Positions 35,449 to 45,582 are shown, counted from the first letter of the stretch. The stretch is DNA of 64,000 nucleotides from Cohnella pontilimi (GCF_005049045.1 NZ_SUPK01000006.1:310001-374000); one strand, 5' to 3'. Notes: generated by a model not told the origin, from the sequence alone. Program-made: numbers and translations.

Positions 35449-36912
35449 CTAGTAGCGTGCGGTTACCATTTTCTTGCGTGTATAAAACTCCACACCGTCC
35501 CGCCCGTTGGCATGAAGATCGCCGTAGAACGACTTTTTATGGCCCGAAAATGGGAAAAACGCCATGGGAGCGGGAACACCCAAATTAATCCCCAGCATGC
35601 CCGCGTCGATCTCTTCCCGGAACTGCCTCACTGCTTTGGCGCTGTCCGTGAACAGACAGGCTCCGTTCGCGAACTCGGAACGGTTGGTGATTTCAATCGC
35701 TTCCGTCAAATCGGCAGCCCGCACGACAGACAACACCGGCGCAAAAATTTCATCCGTCCATATTTTCATGCCGGGCTTGACATGGTCGAAGATGGTCGGA
35801 CCGAGGAAATAGCCATCGCGCCATACTGCGTCGTCATTTCGGCCGTCTCTGACGAGTACCGCGCCCTCGATTTCACCATGTTCGATATATCCGAGCGTCC
35901 GGGTTTTGTTTTGTTCCCGGATGACGGGGCCCAGAAACACGCCATCCTCCAGTCCGTTGCCGATCTTGAGTTCGTCCGCTGCTTTCACCAGCCGTTCGAT
36001 CAGCGGCTCGGCAACCTCGCCAACGGCTACGACGACGGAGCAGGCCATACACCGTTCGCCTGCGGAGCCGAATGCGGCGCCGATAATGTTGGACACAGCG
36101 TTATCCAAGTCCGCGTCCGGCATCACGATGGTGTGGTTTTTGGCGCCTGCGAGCGCCTGAACCCTTTTCCCGTTCGCAGCCGCGGTTTTGTAAATATATT
36201 CCGCCACCGGCTGGGAGCCGACGAAGGAGATCGCCTTCACCTTCCGGTTTTCGAGCAGCCCGTTCACGACATCGTGCGCGCCGTGTACGACGTTCAGCAC
36301 GCCGTCCGGCAATCCCGCTTCTGCGAACAGCTCAGCCAGCCGATTGGCCAGCAACGGTGTGCGTTCGGAAGGCTTTAGAACGAAGGTGTTGCCACACGCG
36401 ATGGCAAGCGGAAACATCCAGCAAGGGACCATCATCGGAAAATTGAATGGCGTAATACCGCCGATAACGCCCAGCGGATAGCGGTACATCCCGGATTCAA
36501 CGCCTGTCGCGATGTCCGGCAATTGGCTGCCCATCATCAGAGTGGGAACGCCCGCGGCGAATTCCACGCACTCGATGCCTCGCTGCACTTCCCCGTACGC
36601 TTCCGAGTAACTTTTTCCGTTCTCCGTCGTGACGATCCGGGCCAGTTCCTCCCAATGCTCGACAAGCAGCTGCTGATAGCGGAACAGAATGCGTGCCCGG
36701 CGGGGGACCGGCGTTCTTTTCCACTCTGCGAAAGCTTGATGCGCCGCTTCAACCGCCCGGTCGAGGTTCTGTCTCGTGGATATGGGGACTTGGGCAATCG
36801 TTTGGCCCGTGGCCGGATTCGGCACATCATCGTAACGTGAAACCTCAGCGTCCGTCCATCGGCCGCCGATGAAATTCCGGATGCGGATCACTTCCGTTGC
36901 CGCCTCTTGCAT
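35449..36912 (-). CDS. mmsA: CoA-acylating methylmalonate/malonate-semialdehyde dehydrogenase
   Basis: A 487-residue aldehyde dehydrogenase of the MmsA/IolA class, recognised by [13 protein letters not shown], the catalytic [13 protein letters not shown] and the C-terminal [15 protein letters not shown]. Unlike other ALDHs it uses CoA and yields acetyl-CoA or propionyl-CoA from malonate or methylmalonate semialdehyde with NAD. It lies 43 bases upstream of an omega-transaminase in the same operon, pointing to beta-alanine degradation. The start ATG 36912 follows GGGGGAGGG. Confidence 0.92.
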   Translation of the reverse strand: MQEAATEVIRIRNFIGGRWTDAEVSRYDDVPNPATGQTIAQVPISTRQNLDRAVEAAHQAFAEWKRTPVPRRARILFRYQQLLVEHWEELARIVTTENGKSYSEAYGEVQRGIECVEFAAGVPTLMMGSQLPDIATGVESGMYRYPLGVIGGITPFNFPMMVPCWMFPLAIACGNTFVLKPSERTPLLANRLAELFAEAGLPDGVLNVVHGAHDVVNGLLENRKVKAISFVGSQPVAEYIYKTAAANGKRVQALAGAKNHTIVMPDADLDNAVSNIIGAAFGSAGERCMACSVVVAVGEVAEPLIERLVKAADELKIGNGLEDGVFLGPVIREQNKTRTLGYIEHGEIEGAVLVRDGRNDDAVWRDGYFLGPTIFDHVKPGMKIWTDEIFAPVLSVVRAADLTEAIEITNRSEFANGACLFTDSAKAVRQFREEIDAGMLGINLGVPAPMAFFPFSGHKKSFYGDLHANGRDGVEFYTRKKMVTARY

Positions 36913-36927
36913 TCGGCATCCCTCCCC

Positions 36928-38403
36928 CTACTTCATGTAATGCCAATCTTTATATACCCGTCCCGTGACATCCGCCATGACATGCTTGATTTGCGTGTAA
37001 TCTTCCAGCGCATACACCGACATGTCCTTGCCGAACCCGCTTTGTTTGAACCCTCCATGCGGCATTTCCGACACGATCGTGATATGGTCGTTCACCCATA
37101 CCGTGCCGGCCTGGATTCCGGCGGACATCCGGTTCGCCTTGAATACGTCCCGGGTCCAGACCGATGCGGCCAAACCATAAATCGTATCGTTCGCGAGTTC
37201 CAGGGCATGCGCCTCGTCACGGAAAGGCAGCACCACGAGGACGGGACCGAAAATTTCTTCCATCACAATCTCCGAGTCTTGCGCCGCTTCATAAACCACG
37301 GTGGGCATATAATAGGCTCCTTCCGCAAGCCGGGGATCGTCCGGACGCCGCCCGCCGGCGGCGACCTTGGCTCCGGCCTCCACCGCGCGCTTCACGAAAC
37401 CTTCTACGCGGTCGCGATGCTCCCACGAGATCAGCGATCCCATCTCCGTGTCCCGATCCGTCGGCAGACCTACACGGATCCGTCGAACACGCTGCGCCAA
37501 CCTTGCCAAGAATTCATGGTAAATCGATTCTTCAACATACACCCTCGTGGCAGCGGTACAATCTTGGCCGGAGTTGATGAACCCGCCCATCGCGGCGCCT
37601 TGAACGGCCGCCTCCAGATCCGCGTCGGCGAATACGACGAACGGCGCTTTGCCGCCCAGCTCCAAGTGAAGCTTCTTTACCGTAGAAGCAGCTTGCGCCA
37701 TAATCTTTTTGCCGGTCAGCGTATCGCCGGTGAGCGAGATCATGCGCACGTCCGGATGTTTTACAAGCGCTTCGCCTACGGAGCTTCCCGGACCTGTCAC
37801 CACATTGAGGACGCCAGCGGGAATACCGGCTTCATGCGCGGCTCTTGCCATCTCGATGGTGGTGAGCGGCGTCAGGCTGGCCGGCTTGATGACCGCGGTA
37901 TTACCGGCGGCGAGCGCGGGTCCGAGCTTCCATACCGCCATATTCATCGGGTAGTTCCAAGGTGAGATAAGACCGACGACACCGAGCGGCTCCCTGCGGA
38001 TCGAGCTTTGATGCCCGGGGACATACTCCACAGTTGCCATACCGGGAACGATTCGGGCCGCTGCTCCGAAAAACCGTAAATTATCGATGGAAAAAGGAAT
38101 GTCGAACGTTTCCGTCATGATAATCGGCTTGCCGGTCTGCGCGGTTTCGAGCTCCGCAAATTCGGCGGCCCGCTCTTTCAAAATTTCCGACCAGCGGAGC
38201 AGCAGCTCCGAACGTCCTGCCGGACCCAGCGCAACCCACTCGGGATACGCCCGTTTGGCCGCGGCAACGGCTTGCCCGATATGGTCCGTTCCGCACAAAT
38301 CCACACTGCCTACCGTTTCCCCTGTAGCAGGGTTCCTCACCTCGAACGTCTCCGGCGTATTCACCCACTGCCCGTCGATGTAGCTGTGATAGGTTGCTGG
38401 CAT
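36928..38403 (-). CDS. Aldehyde dehydrogenase, probable gamma-aminobutyraldehyde dehydrogenase
   Basis: About 491 residues. Canonical ALDH motifs are SPWNYPMNMAVWKLGPAL, the catalytic Glu in LELGGKAP and Cys in NSGQDCTAATRV. The pattern is that of the PatD/YdcW and betaine-aldehyde group, which oxidise 4-aminobutanal. With putrescine transporters and PatA in the cluster it probably makes GABA from 4-aminobutanal. I start at ATG 38403, 11 bases behind GGGGAG; another ATG at 38412 is possible. It follows rpoN by about 35 bases. Confidence 0.88.
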   Translation of the reverse strand: MPATYHSYIDGQWVNTPETFEVRNPATGETVGSVDLCGTDHIGQAVAAAKRAYPEWVALGPAGRSELLLRWSEILKERAAEFAELETAQTGKPIIMTETFDIPFSIDNLRFFGAAARIVPGMATVEYVPGHQSSIRREPLGVVGLISPWNYPMNMAVWKLGPALAAGNTAVIKPASLTPLTTIEMARAAHEAGIPAGVLNVVTGPGSSVGEALVKHPDVRMISLTGDTLTGKKIMAQAASTVKKLHLELGGKAPFVVFADADLEAAVQGAAMGGFINSGQDCTAATRVYVEESIYHEFLARLAQRVRRIRVGLPTDRDTEMGSLISWEHRDRVEGFVKRAVEAGAKVAAGGRRPDDPRLAEGAYYMPTVVYEAAQDSEIVMEEIFGPVLVVLPFRDEAHALELANDTIYGLAASVWTRDVFKANRMSAGIQAGTVWVNDHITIVSEMPHGGFKQSGFGKDMSVYALEDYTQIKHVMADVTGRVYKDWHYMK

Positions 38404-38437
38404 TTGTTCCATCACTCCCCATGCCTTTGAATTTGGG

Positions 38438-39763
38438 TTATAGAATGCTTTTGCGAAGCGCCGAGGACAGGAAGTTGAGCTCTTCCCGGTACTTGGCCAC
38501 CGTTCTTCTGGAAATGCAGAATCCTTCACGTGACAGCAAGCCGGCGATGTTCTGGTCCGACAGCGGACGGTTTTTATTTTCCTGGGCAATGAGCTCCTTG
38601 ATCCGGATCTTGATTTGGGTGGCAGAAGCGTACTCTCCCGAATCGGTGCTCAGGCCGGAAGAGAAAAAGAACTTAAGCTCGCGAAGTCCGTACGGCGTCC
38701 GGACGAACTTGTGCTGAACCGCCCGGCTCACGGTCGATTCGTGGATTTGCAGTTTGTCGGCAACGGCTATCAATGTCAGCGGCTTGAGCGCTTTCTCTCC
38801 GTGCGTCAGGTACGAATCCTGCACTTCGAATATCGCGGCGATGACGCGAAACAAGGTGACTTGCCGCTGCCGCAGCGCGTGTACAAGGGACATGGCCGAT
38901 TTCACCTGATCCTTGAGGTAAGTGACGGTATCGGCGCTCGCACCGCTAAACACCATCCCTGAGTACAAGGGGTTGATCGAGATTTTCGGCACCGAGGATG
39001 GATTCAGCCGGACTACCGGTTTGCCGTCTTCCAGAGTGAGATACGCGTCGGGAACGACATACCCGGGTACCTCTCCACCGAGCGCCGCACAAGGTCTCGG
39101 GTTCAGCCCCCGTATATAGGCCGAGATCCGTTTCGCTTCCTCTGCGGACACGCCGATTTGCCGGGCGATTTGCTCCCACTTTCCCCTGGCGATAAGGGAC
39201 AGGCAATGTTGGACCGCTTCATACGCACGCGCTTCCGCCGACGGATCCCGCTCGATTTGCAGCTGAAGGCATTCTTGGAGATTCCTTGCCCCGATACCGG
39301 CCGGCTCCATGGACTGGATACAGCGCAGCGCTTCAAGCACCTTCTCTTCCGGCTCGCCGAGAAGCAGAGCGGCTTCCGCACTTGAAACCGCCAAATACCC
39401 CGATTCATCCAAATTTCCGGCCAGAAATGCCGCAATCCGATACAACCCCTCCGGCATACCGGCGATCCGCAGTTGGCTGAGCAGGTCTTGTTCCAGAGTG
39501 TCTTCGAATGCCCGGGCGCTCCAGAACGGATCTGAATTCCCTCGGGAAGCTTGCAGCGAAAAACCCTTTCTTCTCTCACGTCCGCCGGAGAGCTGGGGCA
39601 GCTCCAAATCCAATACCGGATTTCGGTCCGCCTGTTCGTTCAAAAAACGGATCAATTCGTATCCGGACAATTGGAGCATATGGAGCGATTGCTGGAGCTC
39701 AGGCTTTAACATCAACTTCACGTTGAGCTTGAGCTGTTGAGAGATGGACAAGCTTGGACGCAT
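38438..39763 (-). CDS. rpoN: RNA polymerase sigma-54 factor
   Basis: A 441-residue sigma-54 (RpoN/SigL). The activator-interacting region I with QQLKLNVKLMLKPELQQSLH is at the N-terminus, the core-binding region is central, the helix-turn-helix reads IHESTVSRAVQHKFVRTPYG, and the RpoN box is SRRTVAKYREELN near the C-terminus. The start ATG 39763 is chosen 8 bases behind GAGG. It is embedded between aldehyde dehydrogenase genes in a catabolic operon rather than standing alone, and three sigma-54-type promoters lie in the same cluster. It should transcribe only with an enhancer-binding protein such as that at 55944-57746. Confidence 0.95.
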   Translation of the reverse strand: MRPSLSISQQLKLNVKLMLKPELQQSLHMLQLSGYELIRFLNEQADRNPVLDLELPQLSGGRERRKGFSLQASRGNSDPFWSARAFEDTLEQDLLSQLRIAGMPEGLYRIAAFLAGNLDESGYLAVSSAEAALLLGEPEEKVLEALRCIQSMEPAGIGARNLQECLQLQIERDPSAEARAYEAVQHCLSLIARGKWEQIARQIGVSAEEAKRISAYIRGLNPRPCAALGGEVPGYVVPDAYLTLEDGKPVVRLNPSSVPKISINPLYSGMVFSGASADTVTYLKDQVKSAMSLVHALRQRQVTLFRVIAAIFEVQDSYLTHGEKALKPLTLIAVADKLQIHESTVSRAVQHKFVRTPYGLRELKFFFSSGLSTDSGEYASATQIKIRIKELIAQENKNRPLSDQNIAGLLSREGFCISRRTVAKYREELNFLSSALRKSIL

Positions 39764-39773
39764 CGTCATCACC

Positions 39774-41249
39774 TCACCCGGCAAACCATCCCGTCGGCTC
39801 CACGTTCAGGTTCACATTGATCTGCTTGACCTCGGTGTATTCGTCGAATCCGAAAGTGCCGAGCTCGCGGCCGATGCCGCTTTGTTTGTAACCGCCCCAC
39901 GGCGCTTCGTTATAGGTCGGGTGATAGCAGTTGATCCAGGTAATCCCGGCGCGCAGCTTGCGGATGACCCGCTGAGCTTTGGCGCCGTCGCCTGTGAACA
40001 CGGCTCCTGCCAATCCATAGACCGAATCGTTGGCGAGCCGAATCGCGTCCGCCTCATCCTTAAATTTCTGCACGACAAGTACCGGCCCGAAAATTTCTTC
40101 CTGGACGATCCGCATATCCGGCCTCGTATCGATAAAGACGGTAGGGGCGACGAAATTCCCGTTGGCCAAATCGCCTTCGGTCATTTGATTACCGCCGCAC
40201 AACAGCGTGGCCCCTTCATCCAGCCCGATTTGTATGTAGTCCAGCACCTTCTGCATATGCTGCCGCGAGATGAGGGGACCCATCTCCGTCTCCGGCTTCA
40301 TGCCGTCGCCTACTTTGATTTTGGCCGCACGCTCGGCTAACCGCTCCACGAAGCGGTCATGAATGCTTTCTTCCAGAAGAAGCCGGGATCCCGCCGAGCA
40401 AACCTGTCCTTGATTCGCGAATATGCCGAACAGCGCGTAATCGACCGCGGTTTCGAAGTCGGCATCGGCAAATACGATGTTCGGAGATTTACCTCCCAGC
40501 TCGAGCGATATTTTCTTCAGATTGCCGGTCGCCGCTTGCATAATGCTGCGTCCGGTCTTCGTTCCGCCCGTAAAGGCGATCTTATCGACGTCGTCATTGG
40601 CGGCCAGCTCGTGTCCGACCGCAGGACCCGCTCCGAGGACCAGGTTCACGACGCCGGCCGGGAAACCCGCTTGCTCGAAAATGTCGAACAGCTTGATGGC
40701 CGACAGAGGAGTGATTTCGGACGGCTTGAACACCGCCGTGTTCCCCGCGGCCAGGGCCGGAGCCAATTTCCACGCAGCCATGAGCAGCGGATAGTTCCAG
40801 GGAACAATTTGGCCGCAGACGCCGATCGGCTCGCGCACGACCATCGCCTGCATCGGATCGGCGACTTCGTAGGTTTGGCCGTGAGGCTTGTTGGCGAGTC
40901 CGGCATAGTAACGAAAACACCCCACCGCGTCGCTTACGTCGAACCGGGCTTCCCGAAGCGGTTTTCCGTTATTGCGCGTATCCGCTTCAGCAAGCTCTTC
41001 CGCCATCGCTTCCATGTGATCCGCGACGGCATACAGTAATCTGGCGCGTTCGTGCGGTTTCGTGTCCCACCAGCCGTTTTCGTAAAACGCCTTTTTCGCC
41101 GCCGCAATCGCCCGCTTGGCGTCCCGCTCGTCTCCTTCTGCGACGACGGCGATCGTTTTGCCGGTCGCCGGGTTCAGCACCTCGCGCGTATTCCCGGACT
41201 CCGCTTCCGTCCATTCTCCGTTGATGAACATTTTGAGCGTATCATTCAT
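39774..41249 (-). CDS. Aldehyde dehydrogenase (betaine-aldehyde/aminoaldehyde type)
   Basis: A 491-residue NAD(P)-dependent aldehyde dehydrogenase: VPWNYPLLMAAWKLAPALAA, catalytic Glu in LELGGKSP and Cys in ANQGQVCSAGSR, C-terminal YNEAPWGGYKQSGIGRELG. It is closest to the BetB/GbsA class, which also accepts aminoaldehydes. In this cluster a role with aminobutyraldehyde or aminopropionaldehyde is likely; which of the four ALDHs takes which substrate cannot be read. The start ATG 41249 has AAGGAGG 11 bases upstream. It ends 10 bases before rpoN. Confidence 0.9.
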   Translation of the reverse strand: MNDTLKMFINGEWTEAESGNTREVLNPATGKTIAVVAEGDERDAKRAIAAAKKAFYENGWWDTKPHERARLLYAVADHMEAMAEELAEADTRNNGKPLREARFDVSDAVGCFRYYAGLANKPHGQTYEVADPMQAMVVREPIGVCGQIVPWNYPLLMAAWKLAPALAAGNTAVFKPSEITPLSAIKLFDIFEQAGFPAGVVNLVLGAGPAVGHELAANDDVDKIAFTGGTKTGRSIMQAATGNLKKISLELGGKSPNIVFADADFETAVDYALFGIFANQGQVCSAGSRLLLEESIHDRFVERLAERAAKIKVGDGMKPETEMGPLISRQHMQKVLDYIQIGLDEGATLLCGGNQMTEGDLANGNFVAPTVFIDTRPDMRIVQEEIFGPVLVVQKFKDEADAIRLANDSVYGLAGAVFTGDGAKAQRVIRKLRAGITWINCYHPTYNEAPWGGYKQSGIGRELGTFGFDEYTEVKQINVNLNVEPTGWFAG

Positions 41250-41275
41250 GTGTCGACAGCCCTCCTTATGGAGAA

Positions 41276-42697
41276 TCAATTTCGATTGAACACGACCAGC
41301 TTCAATTCAGTCATTTCTTCGATCGCGTATTTCACGCCTTCGCGGCCGAACCCGCTCTCTTTCACGCCGCCATACGGCATATGGTCGACCCGGAAAGTCG
41401 GGATATCGTTGACGATGACCCCGCCGACATGCAGCTTCTCCGCGGCTTCGAGAGCGTTGTGGATGTTTTCGGTGTAAATACCGGCCTGCAGCCCGAACCG
41501 GGATTCGTTGACCAGCCGGATTCCTTCCTGCAGATCGCGGATTTTATTAATCAGCACGATGGGGGCGAACGCTTCCTGGCAAGACACTTTGGAGACTGCT
41601 TCTACACCCAGCAGCACCGTCGGCTCCAGCACATTCCCTTCCGCCTTGCCGCCGCAGGCCACCTTAGCGCCATGGTCCACCGCCTCTTCGATCCATTCCA
41701 GAGACCGGCTCACATCACCGGGCGATATCATCGCCGTGATATCGGTGTCCGGGTCGAGCGGATCGCCGCTCTTCATGCCGCCGGTCACCTTCACAAATTC
41801 GGTGACGAAATCGTCGTACACTTGCTCATGCACATAAATCCGTTGCAGCGAAATACACACCTGGCCCTGGAACGAGAAGGCGCCCGTTACACAGCGGGGA
41901 ACGATTTTGGACACCGGCACTCCTTTGTCCACGATCACCGCGGAGTTGGAACCCAGCTCCAAGGTCACCCTTTTCAGTCCGGCGCGATTGCGAATGCCGA
42001 TTCCGACCGGCGGACTGCCGGTGAAGGTGATGACCTTGACTCTCTCATCTTGAACGATTTTATCGCCGACCTTCGATCCGCTTCCCGTCACCACGTTCAA
42101 GGCACCTGCAGGAAGTCCCGCTTGCTCCAGCAGTTCGGCTATGAAATAGGCAGAGAGCGGCGTTTGAGACGCCGGCTTCAACACCAAGGTGTTGCCGGAA
42201 GCGATCGCCGGCCCGACTTTGTGGGCGACCAGGTTCATCGGGAAGTTAAACGGGGTAATGGCGCCCACGACGCCAAGCGGCTCCCGGACCGTATAAGCCA
42301 CCCGCCCTTCGCCGCCCGGCGCGGCGTCTAAGGGAAGCGTCTCCCCGTGGATGCGTTTGGCTTCTTCCGCAGCGAACCGATAAGTCTGCACGGTGCGGTC
42401 CACCTCGGCGCGCGCCGTCTTGATCGGCTTCGCCGCTTCGGTCGCGATGATGCGGGCCGCTTCGTCCGCTCTTTGCTCGAGCAGCCTCGACAGCGAATCT
42501 AAGATCGCCCACCGCTTGTGGGCGGGCATGCGGGCCATTGTCTCCCGGGCTTCATAAGCCGCCGTGATGGCACGGTCCACTTCCTGCTCGCTGGCCATTG
42601 GGATTTCCGCGATCGCTTCCCCGTTATAGGGGGACTTTAAAGTGAAATAGGTATCCGCTTCGAGCCATTCTCCTCCGATAAACAGCTTCTTTTTCAT
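41276..42697 (-). CDS. Aldehyde dehydrogenase (lactaldehyde/phosphonoacetaldehyde-like branch)
   Basis: A 473-residue aldehyde dehydrogenase of a different branch from its neighbours, starting MKKKLFIGGEWLEADTYF. Motifs are TPFNFPMNLVAHKVGPAI, LELGSNSAV with the catalytic Glu, and SFQGQVCISLQRI with the catalytic Cys. Homologues include lactaldehyde, sulfoacetaldehyde and phosphonoacetaldehyde dehydrogenases. Here succinate semialdehyde oxidation behind GabT is possible, but not provable from sequence. It is the first ALDH after the pot genes in the operon. Confidence 0.87.
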   Translation of the reverse strand: MKKKLFIGGEWLEADTYFTLKSPYNGEAIAEIPMASEQEVDRAITAAYEARETMARMPAHKRWAILDSLSRLLEQRADEAARIIATEAAKPIKTARAEVDRTVQTYRFAAEEAKRIHGETLPLDAAPGGEGRVAYTVREPLGVVGAITPFNFPMNLVAHKVGPAIASGNTLVLKPASQTPLSAYFIAELLEQAGLPAGALNVVTGSGSKVGDKIVQDERVKVITFTGSPPVGIGIRNRAGLKRVTLELGSNSAVIVDKGVPVSKIVPRCVTGAFSFQGQVCISLQRIYVHEQVYDDFVTEFVKVTGGMKSGDPLDPDTDITAMISPGDVSRSLEWIEEAVDHGAKVACGGKAEGNVLEPTVLLGVEAVSKVSCQEAFAPIVLINKIRDLQEGIRLVNESRFGLQAGIYTENIHNALEAAEKLHVGGVIVNDIPTFRVDHMPYGGVKESGFGREGVKYAIEEMTELKLVVFNRN

Positions 42698-42718
42698 GCC
42701 TATCCCTCCTAGATGGAA

Positions 42719-43792
42719 CTACGCGCCGATGACGATGCCGTCTGCTTCTTCCCATCCCAGCCACACTTGCTCGCCGGCGGTAAAAGCCGCTTTCCCTTGG
42801 CTCGGCGCCATGGCGTGCAGCTGGGTTCCGTCCGTCAGCCGCACGATTGTGCGGACGAACGAACCGACGAAAATCACTTCCTCTACCTTGCCGGGCAGTG
42901 CGAAAGGCCAATCCGCTTCTTCCTCTTTGGCCATCCGGATCCGTTCCGGCCGCACCGACAACGTCATCTTGTCCGTCGGCGTCTGGTTGCGCCCCAGCTT
43001 TCCGACCAGCTTGCGGCCCGCGTAATCAAGCACGATGCCGGAATCGGTGCGGGAGACGATCTGCACGTCCAGCAAATTCGTCTCTCCAATGAAGTCCGCC
43101 ACATATTTCGACTGCGGGTAATGGTAGATCTCCTCTGGTGTAGCCACTTGTTCGATCCGCCCTTGGTTCATGACCGCGATCCGGTCGGACATCGTCAGCG
43201 CTTCTTCCTGATCGTGCGTAATGTAAATGAACGTGATGCCCAGTCTCTGCTGCAAATGTTTCAACTCGATCTGCATCTGTTTGCGCAGCTTCAGGTCCAG
43301 CGCGCCAAGCGGTTCGTCGAGCAGCAGCACTTTCGGGTTGTTGATCAGCGCGCGGGCGACCGCCACCCTCTGCTGCTGGCCGCCGCTCAGCTGCATCGGC
43401 TTGCGTCCGGCCATCGGCTCGAGCTGCACCATCCGCAGCACTTCCTTGACCCGATCCGCTCGCTGCGCCATAGGCACTCCCTTCATTTTTAAACCGTAAG
43501 CGATATTGTCATATACCGTCATGTGGGGGAATAAAGCATAGCTTTGAAATACCGTGTTCACATCCCGCTTGTACGGCGGAACGTCGACCACATTCCGGCC
43601 TTCCAGCAATATTTCCCCGCCGGTCGGTCTTTCGAACCCGGCAATCATGCGCAGCGTCGTCGTTTTGCCGCATCCGCTCGGACCGAGAATGGTGAGAAAC
43701 TCGCCCTTTCTCACGGCCAGATCGATGCCCTTGACGACCGTCTCCGAGCCGAACCTTTTCTCCACCTGTACCAATTCCACAATCGGGTTCAT
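42719..43792 (-). CDS. potA: Spermidine/putrescine ABC transporter ATP-binding protein (system 1)
   Basis: About 357 residues: Walker [11 protein letters not shown]-loop TVFQSYALFPHM, signature LSGGQQQRVAVARAL, Walker [13 protein letters not shown], and a C-terminal TOBE domain from about residue 275. This is PotA-type architecture. ATG 43792 follows GGAGG by 7 bases and lies directly behind the stop of the PotC-type gene. It energises uptake by PotB, PotC and PotD of this first system. Confidence 0.92.
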   Translation of the reverse strand: MNPIVELVQVEKRFGSETVVKGIDLAVRKGEFLTILGPSGCGKTTTLRMIAGFERPTGGEILLEGRNVVDVPPYKRDVNTVFQSYALFPHMTVYDNIAYGLKMKGVPMAQRADRVKEVLRMVQLEPMAGRKPMQLSGGQQQRVAVARALINNPKVLLLDEPLGALDLKLRKQMQIELKHLQQRLGITFIYITHDQEEALTMSDRIAVMNQGRIEQVATPEEIYHYPQSKYVADFIGETNLLDVQIVSRTDSGIVLDYAGRKLVGKLGRNQTPTDKMTLSVRPERIRMAKEEEADWPFALPGKVEEVIFVGSFVRTIVRLTDGTQLHAMAPSQGKAAFTAGEQVWLGWEEADGIVIGA

Positions 43793-43794
43793 CC

Positions 43795-44592
43795 TCAAGC
43801 CTCCGATTTCTCGCTCGTTAATCTGGTCACGATGACGATCATCACGACGGAAAACACGAAGATCATCGTCGAAATCGCATTCACTTCCGGCGTAATCCCT
43901 CTGCGCAGCATGGCCCAGATTTGCACCGGCAGCGTGAGATCCCTTCCCGTAAGGAAGTAACTGACGGCAATCTCATCAAGGGACAGCGTAAAAGAAAGCA
44001 GCGAGGCTCCGATGATCGCGGTACGGATGTTGGGCAGCGTGATCCGAAAGAATGTCTTCATCCGGGTAGCTCCCAAATCCATCGACGCTTCCTCGATCGA
44101 ACGGTTGAACCGTTTCAACCGTGCGTACACCTGGGTCATGACGACCGCGATGAGGAACGTGCCGTGACCGAGCAAAATGGTGATTAGCGATAGCTTCACG
44201 CCCGCCAGTACGAATACGCTCATCATGGAGACGCCGGTAATGATGCCCGGCAAAATCATGGGCAGCAGAACGATCCGTTCGAACAACGCCTTGCCGGGAA
44301 AATGAAACCTGTCAACCGCGAACGCCGCCGGAATGCCAAGCAGCAAGCCGATTAAGGTGCCGGCCACCGCGACGATCAGACTGTTCTTTAACGAGTCCAG
44401 CAAGGCCGTATCGCGCATCATGACGCCGTACCATTTTGTCGACCATTCCCGGATCGGAAACGAATTCACGGCGTTCTCACTGAACGAATAAAAAACGACG
44501 ACAATCATCGGCAGGTAAATAAACGCGAACACCAGAACCGCCGACGTCGAAAGCCCCGCGTGAAGCCAATCGAATTTGAACCTTTTGTCCAC
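43795..44592 (-). CDS. potC: Spermidine/putrescine ABC transporter permease PotC (system 1)
   Basis: A 265-residue inner-membrane permease with six helices and the EAA loop EEASMDLGATRMKTFFRITL near residue 165, which contacts the ATPase. It starts with GTG behind GAGG and lies between potB and potA without gaps. Typical PotC size and order. Confidence 0.92.
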   Translation of the reverse strand: MDKRFKFDWLHAGLSTSAVLVFAFIYLPMIVVVFYSFSENAVNSFPIREWSTKWYGVMMRDTALLDSLKNSLIVAVAGTLIGLLLGIPAAFAVDRFHFPGKALFERIVLLPMILPGIITGVSMMSVFVLAGVKLSLITILLGHGTFLIAVVMTQVYARLKRFNRSIEEASMDLGATRMKTFFRITLPNIRTAIIGASLLSFTLSLDEIAVSYFLTGRDLTLPVQIWAMLRRGITPEVNAISTMIFVFSVVMIVIVTRLTSEKSEA

Positions 44593-44598
44593 GGCAGC

Positions 44599-45525
44599 CT
44601 ACCTCCCCCTCGTTCCGGCTTCGAAGCTCGTCGTTCTATGCTCCAGACGGTGGGTCAACTGCAAAATGCCGAGAACCACGAACAACGTCAAAATGCCGAT
44701 GGTCGAACCGAGAGGCCAATTGTTGGCGACGCCGAACAGGCTGTAGACGACGTTGGACACCATCATGCTGCTCGTTCCGCCGAGCAGCTGCGGCGCCAGA
44801 AAGTCGCCCATCGTCAGCACGAAGGCGAACGTGGCGCCCGCGATCAATCCCGGAAGACTGAGCGGTAACACCACACGGAAGAACGTCCGGAACCTTCCGG
44901 CTCCGAGATCCTTCGAAGCTTCGAGCACATCCCGGGGAATGTGCTCAAGAGACGTATAGATGGACATGAGCACCCAAGGCGTATAAATATGGGTCAAGGC
45001 GAGCACGACGGCATATTGGCTGTAGAGGAAAATTTCCATCGGGTGATCGATCAGGCCGACAGCCAGCAGCACATTGTTCAGGATCCCGTCCTGCCCCAAT
45101 ACGATTTTCCACGCATAGGCGCGAACCAAGTAACTGACCCACAGCGGAATGATGACCAGCGTATAGAACAGCTGCTTGTTTTTTTTGATTTTAAAGTTGA
45201 TGAAGTAGGCCAGCGGATAGCTGAGCAAAATGCTGAATACCGTAACCCAGGCGGCGATTTTCAGCGTTTTGAGGAAGGTGCCGTAATAGAGTGAGTTCGT
45301 AAAAAATTTCGTATAATTGCCCCACGTGAATTCATGCACGATCGAACCGAAATCCACTTTCCAGAAGCTGTTGATGAAAAGAACGGCATACGGTGCGAAC
45401 AAAAATATGGACAGCCAGATGATGGGAGGGATGAGCAGGATCAGCAGGCGGGGATTCCACGCCCGCTGCCGGCGCGCCGTGGGTCGTTCGTTCTTGTTTA
45501 TGGCCAATGCTGCTTCATCTTGCAT
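44599..45525 (-). CDS. potB: Spermidine/putrescine ABC transporter permease PotB (system 1)
   Basis: A 308-residue permease with a charged cytoplasmic N-terminus (about 25 residues), six helices and the EAA loop LEASKDLGAGRFRTFFRVVL. It matches PotB. ATG 45525 follows GAGGAGGGG. It is separated from potD by a 73-base gap that carries a 15-bp stem-loop. Confidence 0.92.
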   Translation of the reverse strand: MQDEAALAINKNERPTARRQRAWNPRLLILLIPPIIWLSIFLFAPYAVLFINSFWKVDFGSIVHEFTWGNYTKFFTNSLYYGTFLKTLKIAAWVTVFSILLSYPLAYFINFKIKKNKQLFYTLVIIPLWVSYLVRAYAWKIVLGQDGILNNVLLAVGLIDHPMEIFLYSQYAVVLALTHIYTPWVLMSIYTSLEHIPRDVLEASKDLGAGRFRTFFRVVLPLSLPGLIAGATFAFVLTMGDFLAPQLLGGTSSMMVSNVVYSLFGVANNWPLGSTIGILTLFVVLGILQLTHRLEHRTTSFEAGTRGR

Positions 45526-45547
45526 GTTTCCCCTCCTCAGGATGGGA

Positions 45548-45582
45548 GGGATACCCCGCGGCTGACCGCCGCGAAGTATCCC
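45548..45582 (-). other. Intercistronic stem-loop between potD and potB
   Basis: On the minus strand GGGATAC-TTC-GCGGC, a 5-base loop, then GCCGC-GGG-GTATCCC form about 15 pairs. No T-run follows, so it is more like an mRNA stabilising or processing hairpin than a terminator. Confidence 0.5.

Noticed and set aside
35368-36378. 336-codon plus-strand frame opposite mmsA
   Set aside because: Antisense shadow of a GC-rich ALDH gene; no start signal or domain.
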